The notes below the pieces were generated by a model. It saw nothing but the letters and a program-made list of their open reading frames with translations, was not told the DNA's origin and did not search any database. This document shows positions 24,694 through 35,165 of a DNA stretch of 64,000 bases, piece after piece. Positions within the stretch are counted from its first letter, which is position 1; each line of letters opens with the position of its first letter. This DNA is from Calonectria ilicicola (taxonomy: Eukaryota; Ascomycota; Sordariomycetes; Hypocreales; Nectriaceae): positions 5,394,001-5,458,000 of the forward strand of contig CP085825.1 in NCBI GenBank assembly GCA_020809705.1. The letters are read 5' to 3'. The position numbers and the translations under genes are program-made.

Positions 24694-26680
24694 AGTTGTC
24701 GCGTTGACGTCTATTACTCAACTCGCCATGGCCCTCCGTGAGGGTGGGAGGCGGCCGACTCGGTCTAGTGTCGAGGCCGTTGGGATATGAGCCAGTCCTC
24801 CTGGAGGCAGACGAACTCTGTAGCAGCGAGTACAATGACAACGAGGGCGGAGTTGCAAGGCGCGCGGCGCGGGGGTGTAGGGTCTAAGAGGGGGCTGCTG
24901 ACGGGAGAGTGCACCTCTGAGAGCAGTGTAGATCGGAGCGCACAATATCGATCGCAGGCTTGGGGCCTCAAGCAGTGGTTAGGCGGCTCTGAATTAGAAG
25001 ACGGGTGAGAACGATGATGCGCAGCAGCGGCGGGGGACTATTTCGGGACGTGGCAGAGCACAGCGCACAAGGCCGAAGGGCTGGAAGCAACAGGATTGTG
25101 GTGGAGTGTAGTTGGGAGCGGGATGGTGAGGGGAGGGCTGAACAGGAGCAGAGTAAGACTTGGGGATTGTGGTGTTGTAGTTGTTGTAGCCGTGGCTGTT
25201 ATTGGCATTCGTTGGTATGGGTGTGTGGAGGAGAGTGAGAGGAAGAGGGGGGAGGGGAATAGTATCTTGAGGCTGGAGGAGTAGCGAGAATAGAGGTGAG
25301 ATCAGGTAATGCGGCAGGTATGACGGGTACGCTGGGGCGCACCTGGGGTAATGAGCAGGTGTGGGAATAGGTACCGACACAGGGAGGTACTTACTCCCAA
25401 CTGCCAGCTCTGTGGGCAGTCAAATCCATTATCCGTTTAGTCCCTCATCCCCAGTCGTAGCAGTCTCCGCGCCTCGAGGGCTGCAGGTCAGGCAGGGCAT
25501 TCAGGGTGGAGACAACGCGGCGTTTGATACGGGGACCTGAAAGTGAGCAGAGGCCCAGACTGGCCGGGGCTGGGGTTGGCACGCTGGAAAGTCGGCTTGA
25601 GACTGGGGTCGGGGGCTGGGCCGGGGGCTGGGGGCTAGGAGTATGGAGATGGACGGGGGACGGGGGATGGGGGATGGAGGATGGGGGAATGGGGTTAGAG
25701 GAAACCTTAGTATGGGGAATGGGGCTCTGCTGCTGGGGAAGGAAGGAGCGCCGAGCTCGGTATATGTCAATCCAAGTTTCCTAGAGCCATCTTCCAGTGC
25801 GCGTCTATTTGATCCAGCAACTGTTGGGCAGACAGCTGGGCCAAGGTCCAATATGCGAGTAGAGGGGAAAGAGGCACGGCAAACCTGGGCGTGTGTCCAC
25901 GTCCAGAATGCTTTAGTTGCTGGCCGTCTCTATTTTCCCGGGCTAACTGCATGGACGAACCTGATCCTGGACGGCTGGGTACCCAGTGAGGCGACGTTAA
26001 TGTCGGTCAGTCACACGCACGTCAAGAGAGACCATCGGCGATCTTGAAGGTGTGCCTCAGTGAGCCGCGTTGCTCGTGTCGCGTTGTGGTTTGCCATTTC
26101 AGACAATCACCCTCCACCGCCTAGCCACTTCATCTGAGACCGCCCTAGGAATAATTGTTTTTTTTTTTGCTTTTTCTCTGACGCGAATTGGTGGAACATG
26201 CACTGTATGTTCGGGTGTGGGTGTGGATGAGGGTAACTGACTGATTGTTCAAGTGGGCGGGTGGATCATGGCGTGTGGAGGAGCAATGGAGCAACGGAAC
26301 CCATTGAGGCTTCAGTTCTGAGGGTATGAAGTAGTTGCTAGGGATGGGGCGCATGGCGACAAGAGCGGCCATGGCAGAGCAATAAGCGACTCAGTAGAGT
26401 CGCTGCCCAAGCCGCCGCCTACATCTTTGATCTTGCAGTACCCATGCAAATGCAAACGAATGCTTCAGACCAGGTTTTAATTCATCAACTAGCCTGCCGA
26501 CGTGACTGCGCTGTCAGCTTGCGATGCTGGTGTATCAATGTAGGTAGCTTGGTACGCTTGCGGGGCCTGGGCCGCCATCGGGTGCTGCCTCGTCTCGCCT
26601 CTTCAACGGCCTCTATCTTCGCCTCTTTCGGCTATTCTTGGCCCCTCAGTCCCGATTCATTTTGATGGAGAGGTATTGAT
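24694..26680. other. Long upstream region of the C2H2 gene, with G-rich block
   Basis: No gene found. Dense short frames on both strands come from GC-rich, low-complexity sequence. On the minus strand, the direction of the zinc-finger gene, it is strongly pyrimidine-rich with C runs, as seen in long fungal 5' UTRs and promoters. It includes the G-run block at about 25,600-25,720 listed separately. Confidence 0.5.
25600..25720 (+). repeat. G-run block, GGGGAT-like imperfect repeats
   Basis: Many runs of three to five G residues alternate with A, C or T, for example GGGGGACGGGGGATGGGGGA near 25,655. The plus strand satisfies a G-quadruplex pattern many times over. It lies about 0.95 kb upstream of the minus-strand zinc-finger start, so the transcript would carry the C-rich complement. 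Confidence 0.7.
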
Positions 26681-29600
26681 TGCCTACTGACCCAGTCAAG
26701 GATACATCCAGCCCCATATCGCATGCGTTTGCATGCGATATATATCATAAACGCCAAGATACTTCACCAGTGCTCTGTATTCATATTGCCCTAGGCGCTG
26801 ATTTTGCTGGTCTCCCTCACTTTGGATGCGTGGGTGGTGCCCAAATCTCTCTTCCAACGGTAATTACCCGTCAACCCACCTTGGTTTTGTTCACTTTGGA
26901 GGGGTTCCTTGGAAGAGGAGGACCATCCCCACCGTGCCTCCAGCCGCAAGGTGGGTCAGAGGCTCCTGGACGAGGGGAAGTGGGTACGCTGTACGACAAA
27001 GCAGCACGGATGCACTTTGTCTCGTGGCATGTACCAGTACCTGCCGTGTACCTGCCGTGTACCCAATGTCGGCGTCGGTTCCGTAAGCGCCCCAAGGAGT
27101 TGTACATTTTGTCCCTCAAATATGGCTCCGAAGTAGTATCCGTACCACAATAATCTCCCATTCGGACAATCTCGTAGCTTGTTTTCGTCTTGCCCCGGCG
27201 GAGATTCTATTGCCGCCGAGACCTAACGGGAAAAGAGACAGATTGTGGAAATCGTTCTATTGGTCTGGGTGTGTTCTTGCTTGGCCGGGACCCCGCCTTT
27301 GCCTGCCCGCTGCGGCCCAAAATTTCTTGGCCGTGGATTACCCGGCCTTTATTGGTTGATTATTTCTCAAGCCGTCTTGTGGTCCCGTGAGCCCTAGTGG
27401 CCTCGGAAGCCAGCTTGGCCGCGGAAAACCGCATGCCTAGCATATCGGCCACCTCTCGGCAGAGCCACTCCCCAGAAATCCTAACCTTCTCAAATCCATG
27501 CGCATATATGAAGGGGCTGCCAACCTACTTGGTTCTTCCGCAGGTATTAAAGGATCGGATCGAACCCTGTAGAATAGCGCCCGTCTATGATCACTAGAGT
27601 GCTTCCAAATGCCAGCTACCCAGAGTCCCACTCAGGATTGCTTTCTCACACCTTCCGGGTTTCTCAGAACAGTCCACTTGCCAACTGTGAGAATATGATT
27701 ATTTTTCCAAGTAGACTATTTTCTCCGGCTTTTATTCTTCCTCGTGTAGCAATCCATCTCTTGCCACAAAGTTTCCGCTCGGGACTAGTCGTACTGTTAG
27801 CTACGAGCAATGAGGTGTGACTCTTCGAATTCTATGGCGCCTGACCTTGAGAAAGAAAATGCATCAAGGACTATGGGTACGATTTAATAGTATTTGTATA
27901 AAAACTGCGCTTCTGTTTTAATAGTTGTACCCATCCTCCAAGTTCGCGTTGATATGATTCCGGCCGTATTGTATCCGACACGATACCCTTGATTGCTGCT
28001 AAGATAAGTACCACATTTGTAAATAGCTGCCAGCTTTCTTTACTTCGGATTTTCAGATTCCCTATTTGTAGAATCTGCCGGAGAGAAAGCTGCCGTTTTA
28101 CGTTACTAGCAATGGAATACAATATGTTAATGAATATGCACACTTGTGGCGGCCATTTGCTGCTAGAGTGCCTTTGGCGTCCCATGCCTTGGAGTTCGTA
28201 TCATTAGCATATCATTTTAGCCAACCTATCTTACTCATCAGTAGTATTGATACACCCTATAACTAAACGTAATCATAGAATTATTCTTTGACTTTTGATA
28301 CGAAACTATTGCTCGATGGTTCATACGGATTGGAGGATTTCTCACATGGTCAATATTGAACCATATCCTCTCTCACCAGGGCGATTCAGTGAGTTAGCCT
28401 GGCCGTCAAGATGATTAATGTTAGTGACGATACTGTGGCACCGTTTACAGCCTCCGGGTTTGTGAGCTTCTTCTGGTGGCCAAAATTTGCCTTGTGGGTG
28501 GGGGTTTCGAGTGAGGAGTGCGATAGAAATCTAATCTTCCCGAAATATTACTGAATCTACTCTCATGGTAGTGGATTGTGGTCATGTTGGCCTGCGTGCC
28601 ATTGTAGCTGCTGCCAGTTGCAGGCCCCTCGATCTTTTTACTATTGACAGTGTGGACAGTCGCTTGAACTTGGCTTAGCAACCTGGGGCGGAACCTTTAA
28701 ACTTTTAAGGCGATAGGGAGGGGTTAAGGCACGTATAAAGAAAGTGACCGATGGGCGAGGCACCGGCGTGATTGTTGAAGTGATTGGTTAAACCGCAGCC
28801 TTGAAGCTCGCGTTTGATCTAGGAGGTTATTTGGGGCCCTTAACAACGTAAGAGCACACAACACAGAAACGTTTCTACAAATCGCAAGTTAAAGGATCTC
28901 CCTGAAAACTAACCAAAGTAAATTTCATGGACAGGAGATGATATGTATACGTAAGTGAATTCCGAAATCGGATGCAAATAAGAAAGCAATGCTGACTTGA
29001 TCATGCAGAGGAATAATATACAGCTGCAGATGGGCTGATACCTCGTCAGAAGTGTATTCAGGAAGCTCTAGAGCTTCTAGAGGAAAAGCCATCACTGCCT
29101 AAGTATTTGATCTAATTCGCCAGGGATTGATCTAACGCGATGGTAATACTAACGCGACTAATATTCATGTTTGATCAGGTGATACCGCTCTCTCTCTCTA
29201 AAGCACCAAAGGGCTATCAGCGCTTCCAGCAGAGAAATATACAGGGGGTGTTTTCGAGCTATATGACATCCTGCCGAATGTAGGACCATGTGAAAGTCAC
29301 AGTATGCATAAACTAAGGCGCTACGGTTTTAGAATAGGATGACATTTGATAGTACCAAGGCTGATAACACAAGTAGAGAGGAGTGGATGGAACAGTTTTA
29401 GGGTAGGGAGCAGAAGCATTAAGCAGCCATATAAGATTAATTATGATGCATAGGTGCTGCACAAGATAATTCCCGAATATATCCAGAACGTATGAGTGGA
29501 AGCCCCTGTCCAGCTTGGCGCTATGCCGTAATGAGAACAAACATGACCGTGCTCATCCTGATGACAAGTCTGATCACGTTGGTACGAAATTGCCACCATC

Positions 29601-30199
29601 GCAAAGGTATAATCAACACTGCCCACTTAGCAATATCTTTGAGTACCTACCTCTTCATGGTCAGTCAGGTGCTTGTCTAAACCCCCCTCCAGGCCCGTGA
29701 TTGCCATGCCAGTGGTTTATCCGGCCCGTGCTGGCTAAGACCCTGTCCGCGTTTTGGATATTATAATCATAATTAAATATGCCAAGCCCCATCGTTCCCT
29801 GTTCTCCAGGGGCCCAGAGCGTAGCCAGACCCTCCTCACAGTAATGCTGTACCCATCCCCTCTGTCAATTCCTCTAAGTCGCTGCCTTCCCCGCCGTGTT
29901 TGAATCCTGCTTCACCTCCCTCTCCAGCCGCCTCACTCTCTGGAAGCGGCTATCCGCGTGGCGTCTCTAAAAGCTTTGGGCAATCTAAATTGCCAGAAGC
30001 TTTCTCTGTTGAAACCAGCGCTTCAGCGGCCACCATCTTCTCCGAACCAACTGCACCTACTTCCAGAGGTCCCTGGGCAGATTTAGTGGCGACTCAGCTG
30101 CTAGCAGCAACGGAATAGCAGCCTCCAAGGCGCAACCTGGTCCCGGCTGATATTGTGGAAGCGCCATCCGTTGACAGACAACCAGAATCGAGACATATT
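26681..30199. other. Gene-poor 3.5 kb, no gene recognised
   Basis: Composition is normal and I see no RIP signature. The longest frame (157 codons at 26,680-27,153, plus) overlaps frames of similar length on the other strands and shows no motif. Apart from a perfect inverted repeat at 26,716-26,741 and an 11 bp direct duplication (TACCTGCCGTG) near 27,036-27,060, I see nothing. The rightmost part (29,780-30,199) probably belongs to the 5' end of the DUF2985 gene. Confidence 0.5.
26716..26741. repeat. Perfect 11-bp inverted repeat with 4-nt loop
   Basis: ATATCGCATGC and its exact reverse complement are separated by GTTT. Each arm contains the palindromic core GCATGC. It could be a bound site for a dimeric regulator or a chance hairpin; no adjacent gene start supports a specific role. 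Confidence 0.6.
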
Positions 30200-31151
30200 A
30201 TGGATAATAAACAGTTCATCGGCGAGCCAGCCGCCGCGGCACCCTTTGCCAACGGTTATCACTTCCCCCCCAAGCACACGTTCGCTCAGTCAACAGCACG
30301 GGGGCTTCGCGCATTCTGGGGCTACTTTTTAACTCCTGTGGGGTTTTGTGTCACCCTCTATGGACTCAACGTTGTTGCCTGGGGCGGTATGCTGTTCCTG
30401 CTTCTTTGGTGAGGATGCGGCTCTGACTCGCGCCGAGGTGAATATGCTAATTGTCGGTAGTAATGCATCCCCTGCTATGTGTCGCCCATCGTGCAATGAT
30501 ATAAATTCTCCGCGACGCATATGGATCGAATGGGACTCCCAAATTTTGAATGCTCTTTTTTGTGTCACGGGCTTTGGGCTGGCTCCCTGGCGCTTCCGAG
30601 ATCTTTACTTCCTACTCCAATATCGGCTTCAAGGCAAGGATTTGGCTCTTCGACGTTTAGCAGGTATTCACCGCGGGTGGTTCCGTTTACCAAAGTCGGA
30701 TGAGCTGCCTCAGGACCTAGGCCCTCATAACATTATGGAACGGTTCAATACAGTTTCAGCAAGCTCGGTGCCGTATCCCGAAATCAAGATCCCGGATGTT
30801 CCTCTTACTGGGCACCGAGCTCCCGAAACCCGACTGTGGAAGCTTGATTTAGTCGTTTGGCTTATGGTTTGGAATACATTTTTACAATGCTGTCTTTCTG
30901 GGTTTATGTGGGGAATGACCAGATATACCCGTCCCAGTTGGGCAACTGGTTTGTTTGTTGGACTGGCCTGTGCAGTTGCGGGCATTGGGGGAATCATAAT
31001 GTTTATCGAAGGGAAGAATCTAAAGAGTGTCGAGGGAGTGCCTGTAAGTCCAGAGGACCTGCAACAGCTCCGAGCAGACAGGGAACGAGGCATTTGGCAT
31101 TACAACAATATCAAGGATAAAGATTTAACGAAGGGCCAAGAAATGATATGA
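30200..31151 (+). CDS. DUF2985-type integral membrane protein
   Basis: Two exons (30200-30408, 30461-31151) give 299 residues from the first in-frame ATG. The protein reads FANGYHFPPKHTF, a hydrophobic segment FLTPVGFCVTLYGLNVVAWG running into LLLC, then NASPAMC and SPRRIWIEWDSQILNALFC. These are typical of the fungal DUF2985 family. Two further membrane segments lie near the C-terminus (around WLMVWNTFLQCCLSGFMWGM and GLFVGLACAVAGIGGIIMF). Function is unknown. The same frame continues upstream to about 29,900 with protein-like sequence (VPADIVEAPSVDRQPE) but meets an in-frame TAG at 30,116-30,118. Either there is an unrecognised 5' intron or exon, or the N-terminal part is damaged. The family call is fair; the N-terminus is unresolved. 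Confidence 0.65.
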
Positions 31152-31721
31152 TAGCAAAGAAAACCAATAGGACAGCCGGTAAATTGGTTCGAATGGCTTA
31201 AGAATCGTGCGTGGAATATGGCCAGCAGCGAATGCAGCTGGGGCATTGATGTGAATCCATGCCTAATCATTGATGGGAATTTACGTTGTTTGCCTGGAAC
31301 CCAATGATTCGCGCATGCCTGGTAAACCATTGCAACTATTTGACTTTAAGGACCTGATTAAATTTCATGCCTATGGATTTGTTAAAACTTGAATCTGGTA
31401 TGGCTAGAGGTAGCAACTGAATGACCTGCGATTTGGCTCCCTGGGCGCTTGGTCATTGCAAGTTCCACCAATGTCCACTTTTAGGGAGCCGAGCCCCTGC
31501 CGAGTAAGGCAACTACTAAGGTCTAGGTTCCCCCACTGAGCCATCGCCCCCGCCCCGCTCCGCCTGATCCTCCGACCTCATGACGACTTACTCCAGTAGC
31601 CAGCCGTCCGTTCAACCAACCATCCTCGACTAGTCGCACTCTGCGAGAGCATCCTCAAGTCAAATACCTCCATCTCGCCGTCGCCGCCTCTCCTCCAAAG
31701 CGCTATCGCAGCCCCGGAATC
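31152..31721. other. Intergenic region, moh1 promoter
   Basis: About 570 bp between two plus-strand genes. A C-rich segment at about 31,540-31,570 lies in the moh1 upstream region. No gene is seen. Confidence 0.5.
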
Positions 31722-32148
31722 ATGGGGCTGGCCTACAACACCTATCTCAACAGTAGCAAGATCTACGGCTGCAAGACATGCAAGGCACATCTGGCCAACC
31801 ATGAGGACATCATCAGCCGCGTGCGTAACCCCCCCTTCTCCTGCTTCCACATACATCTTTCGCCCCCCTCCCGTTTCTTCGCCCTGATTTGATCGCTGAT
31901 GAAGTCGCCTCTAGAACTTTCGCGGCCAGCATGGCAAGGCCTATCTCTTCCATAGCGTTGTCAACATCGACACTGGATCCCCTAACGAACGCAATATGAC
32001 GACCGGGCGCCACGTTGTTCGTGATATCACCTGTCGACAATGCAAAGAAACGGTTGGGTGGAAATATGACAAAGCCTACGAGCCTTCCGAGAAGTACAAG
32101 GAGGGTAAATTTATCCTGGAGGCTGAGCTGCTCTGTAACGTTACTTGA
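31722..32148 (+). CDS. moh1: Yippee-domain zinc-binding protein (Moh1-like)
   Basis: Two exons (31722-31820, 31915-32148) give 110 residues, the usual Yippee length. The family signature C-X2-C-X52-C-X2-C is exact: CKTC at residues 17-20 and CRQC at 73-76. Other conserved segments are GLAYNTYLNSSKIYGC, HLANHEDIISR, NFRGQHGKAYLF and VGWKYDKAYEPSEKYKEGKF. The fold is a single zinc-bound beta domain related to Mis18 and cereblon domains. The yeast relative Moh1 is linked to survival in stationary phase; the biochemical role is unknown. The intron falls between Arg33 and Asn34 and is phase 0. The gene converges on the SLC35-like gene, with 338 bp between stops. Confidence 0.95.
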
Positions 32149-32486
32149 CTCGCGCCTCTCCCACGGCTGATATATCAAACTATTGCAGATGGCTGTCTTT
32201 ATAATGGCGTTGGTAGGACGGGTTGATTTATATTGTTGGTCTGGTTTCTGTAGCATTGTTTAGGCGAATGGGGGTTCGTTCTCAATGCTGCCTTCACACA
32301 TACATACACGCATGCATATATAGCAATATCTCCATGTTCAACCTAAAATCCTTTATTCCAATCTACTTCAAATGTCATTCCCAACTCCCATAGCGCCACC
32401 CTTGTAGATTCACACCATCTTCTTGACAGGCGAGTAGATCTATGATAAAACTACGGTAGCATGCTGACGCATGTAGCGGTAATTAC
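32149..32486. other. Convergent 3' region of moh1 and the SLC35-like gene
   Basis: 338 bp between stop codons, with a short run of CATACA/CATGCA steps near 32,300-32,320. No gene is seen. Confidence 0.5.
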
Positions 32487-33839
32487 TTATTGATGCTCAA
32501 TGCGCTCTTCCGGCAGCCGGTCCTCAACCTCTTCATTAGGGCGGAGTGACTTCAGTGGTGGTTGTACAATTCCGTTAAACACAAAAGTGAAATATACGAG
32601 GAGCCCGAACCCAACAATCTGCAACCATTTGAACGTTTCCCAGCCCAGTCCGAGGGAAACAATCCAAATAAACAGAGTTCGGCAAGTATCGATAGTTGAC
32701 CTCGAGGTCGCACTGACACTCCTTGTGACGGAGAGTCCAAAGAAATTAAAACCGCTATCGGAAATATGACGTTAGTACCCAAACCGAGTATGTAAAGAAA
32801 AAAATTGCGAAGGGCTTACCCGATGCTAATCATGATAAGCAGACTTGAAGTCAGCACCTGTTTGTTCTCTGTCATTTGGCGCCAGCCTTCAGCCATGTCG
32901 AAGGGACCATATCGCCCAGCGTCGGTAACGCCAACTGAGTAGTGTAGGACAGTCATTCCGAGAACGGTAACGACAAATCCAAAAATGCCTTCCCAGCCGA
33001 CCACCTTGATAGGCTCGATAGTGGAGTTCTCCAATATCCACTCTTCAAGAACGAATTGCGTAGCCGTAAAGATTTGAGCTCCTGCAATCAAGAGCACGCC
33101 TATAACAGCCCTTCCTGTATCTGAGAGACCATCGGCACTTGCTCCCCTTCGCTGGAACACATTTGTTGAAAGCTCTGGCTTCTCATCGGGCCAAATGGCA
33201 CCGGCAAGACCAACAATTGCAACACCAAGCACTACACCAAGAAGGGAGACCCACTGGAAGAGCCAAAGGCGTCGACGCAGGAATATGACGCTAAACAAGC
33301 CAACAAATAGAACGAGAGCACCTCGAGTCATCTGATAGATTGAGGCAGCGACCATGAGAAGACCAGCATTCATTAGAGTGGTGCCGCAAATATCGCAGAT
33401 GGCCGGCAAGGCAAGAAGCACTACCCGACGTCCCTTGAGCAGAGTGCCTTCCGCTGAGCTCAAGAGATTCGTTCTATCATCATCCTCTTCGCCGACGGGA
33501 TCGGGCGTTTCGCTGGTGTTTACAGCCTCGTAGCCTTGCCTGGCGGGTGTTGCTCGACGCCACAGGTACATCAGGCCAACAACAAGCCAGCAGCCCATCT
33601 CGCCAACAAACATCTGCGCTGTTTGAAGAACAGGTTGGTTGAAGAAGATTCGGTCGGTCGGATTGCTACTAGGGCCACAGTTTCGGACGCATTGATTGTC
33701 CTGCGGGAGCACATATCAGCATCAAGAAGTCCTCAAGGGAAGTAAGTTTCAATACCTGATATTTGGTCAATAATGTATTACAGACGCCCGTCAGCAGCAT
33801 CATAGCTACAAGGAACGGAATCATCCTTGGTGACGCCAT
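32487..33839 (-). CDS. Drug/metabolite-superfamily transporter, SLC35F6-like
   Basis: Three exons (33756-33839, 32820-33700, 32487-32754) give 410 residues, the size of ten-helix drug/metabolite or nucleotide-sugar-type transporters. The N-terminus MASPRMIPFLVAMMLLTGVC is a first membrane segment and is followed by NTLLTKYQDNQCVRNC, typical of the SLC35F6 branch. Later segments include WLVVGLMYLW, LMVAASIYQMTRGALVLFVG and the motif FNFFGLSVTRSVSATSRSTI across the last splice. A cytosolic acidic loop (EEDDDRTNLL) could act as a sorting signal. The human relative is lysosomal or mitochondrial and the substrate is not established. The open frame extends 73 codons upstream of the chosen ATG, but the chosen start begins the conserved region. 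Confidence 0.85.
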
Positions 33840-35165
33840 TGTGATGGGTAGCACCAAGCCCTTTGGTTTGCGATATTTCGAAATTATGAGGATACCAATA
33901 AGATTCAATAATATTAAGAATGTGTCGGCATAGGAAAATGAATGTGAGAGGTTGAAGTTGAAGTTGGTGGCAGACGAGGCCCGAGGCTGAGGGGGCAACA
34001 GCACGTCACGCGGAACGAACGCCTCGCGGTTAGTGGTGGCGAAGGAATCATAGCCCATCCTTTTGTGGTTAGCCTGTTTTATAGGCCCATGCTTATCTTA
34101 TCTCTGGCGGCTTCGCACAGGTCTCTCCAGGTGCATGAGGACGACCCATGTGCTGAGTGGGGAGTGATGTCAGAATTCCACCTTCAGACTGAATCAAACT
34201 TGAGCGCACAAACTGGGGAAACGGTTCCCCGGCACTAATATTCGATCGCATCATGGAAACCACAGCGTTTTTCTGCAATCCAAGTGTTAGACACCTCCTT
34301 AGTTGTGCTGCAGTCGAATGAATCGCGCGCTCTATACGGCTGGATCCCTGGCTGATCAGCTGCCACCATTCAAGGGTTGTAGCTTCAAGGTGTAGCAATG
34401 AGCTATGGCCTATCAGGGTCATCGGGATTCACGTTGTGCACATTCCGGTCGGTCACTGCCGAGTACTGCCGATAAAAATGCATGTGTTTTGGGGATTCCT
34501 GAGGCGACACCCTGTGGGGAAAGTTCGGCCATTCGTAGTGCTAAAAAAGAGTCATGTGGGAAATTAACTTCTGAAAATAAAATGTTATAGCTCAAAAATC
34601 CCTGAACTAGTTGTTTCACAGGTTTTTTTTATTTTGCAACCCGCTTGGCTAGTTAATTTTCAGCTAGATATATCCAACGGAAGGACCAGTATTAGTATAC
34701 CAGTCAACAAGATTTCATACTAAGATGGTTTTGCTCGCACACACTGTGGCCTCCTCTTTAATCGCCAGCTCAAACGAGGTCCGTCCTAGACAAATCGAAT
34801 ATGTCAACATTTTGGATCCCCATAAATGTATGGTTTATCTCCCCAGCATGGGGATTTTCTTGGCATTAGGATGCCAGTTCGTGATGGCCCAGTATCATTG
34901 GAGGGATTTTATTTATTACCATAGTCCTTCTGTGTTAGATACACAATCCTCACAGTGCAAAATTTGGGAAACACATCTGGCTAAACACAGTGTAATTGAA
35001 ATTTGGAAAGAAGATCGATCCCAGCTCACTCTTCAGTATTGAATCTCAGTGGCTCTGAATGTTCATGCCCGTGGCCGTGAAACGAATGTAGGTACAGGTG
35101 GATCTAAAATAGGTACAAGATAATTCAAACAGTTTTTTTCGCCAACAGAATCCGTTGCCACAACC
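33840..35165. other. Intergenic region with one doubtful plus-strand frame
   Basis: About 1.3 kb between the SLC35-like start and the ferric reductase stop. A plus-strand frame of 105 codons (34,725-35,042) begins with a good ATG and contains one hydrophobic stretch (MGIFLALGCQFVM). It has no relatives that I recognise and no supporting context, so I leave it uncalled. Confidence 0.4.

Noticed and set aside
24994..26047. Frames of 70-134 codons in the zinc-finger upstream region
   Set aside because: Pro/Gly/Ser/Arg-rich low complexity that follows from G- and C-run composition.
26680..27153. 157-codon plus-strand frame
   Set aside because: Other frames of 75-96 codons cover the same DNA on both strands, no motif is recognised, and GC-rich sequence favours long chance frames.
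34725..35042. 105-codon plus-strand frame with one hydrophobic stretch
   Set aside because: No relative that I recognise and no context; kept only as a note in the intergenic entry.
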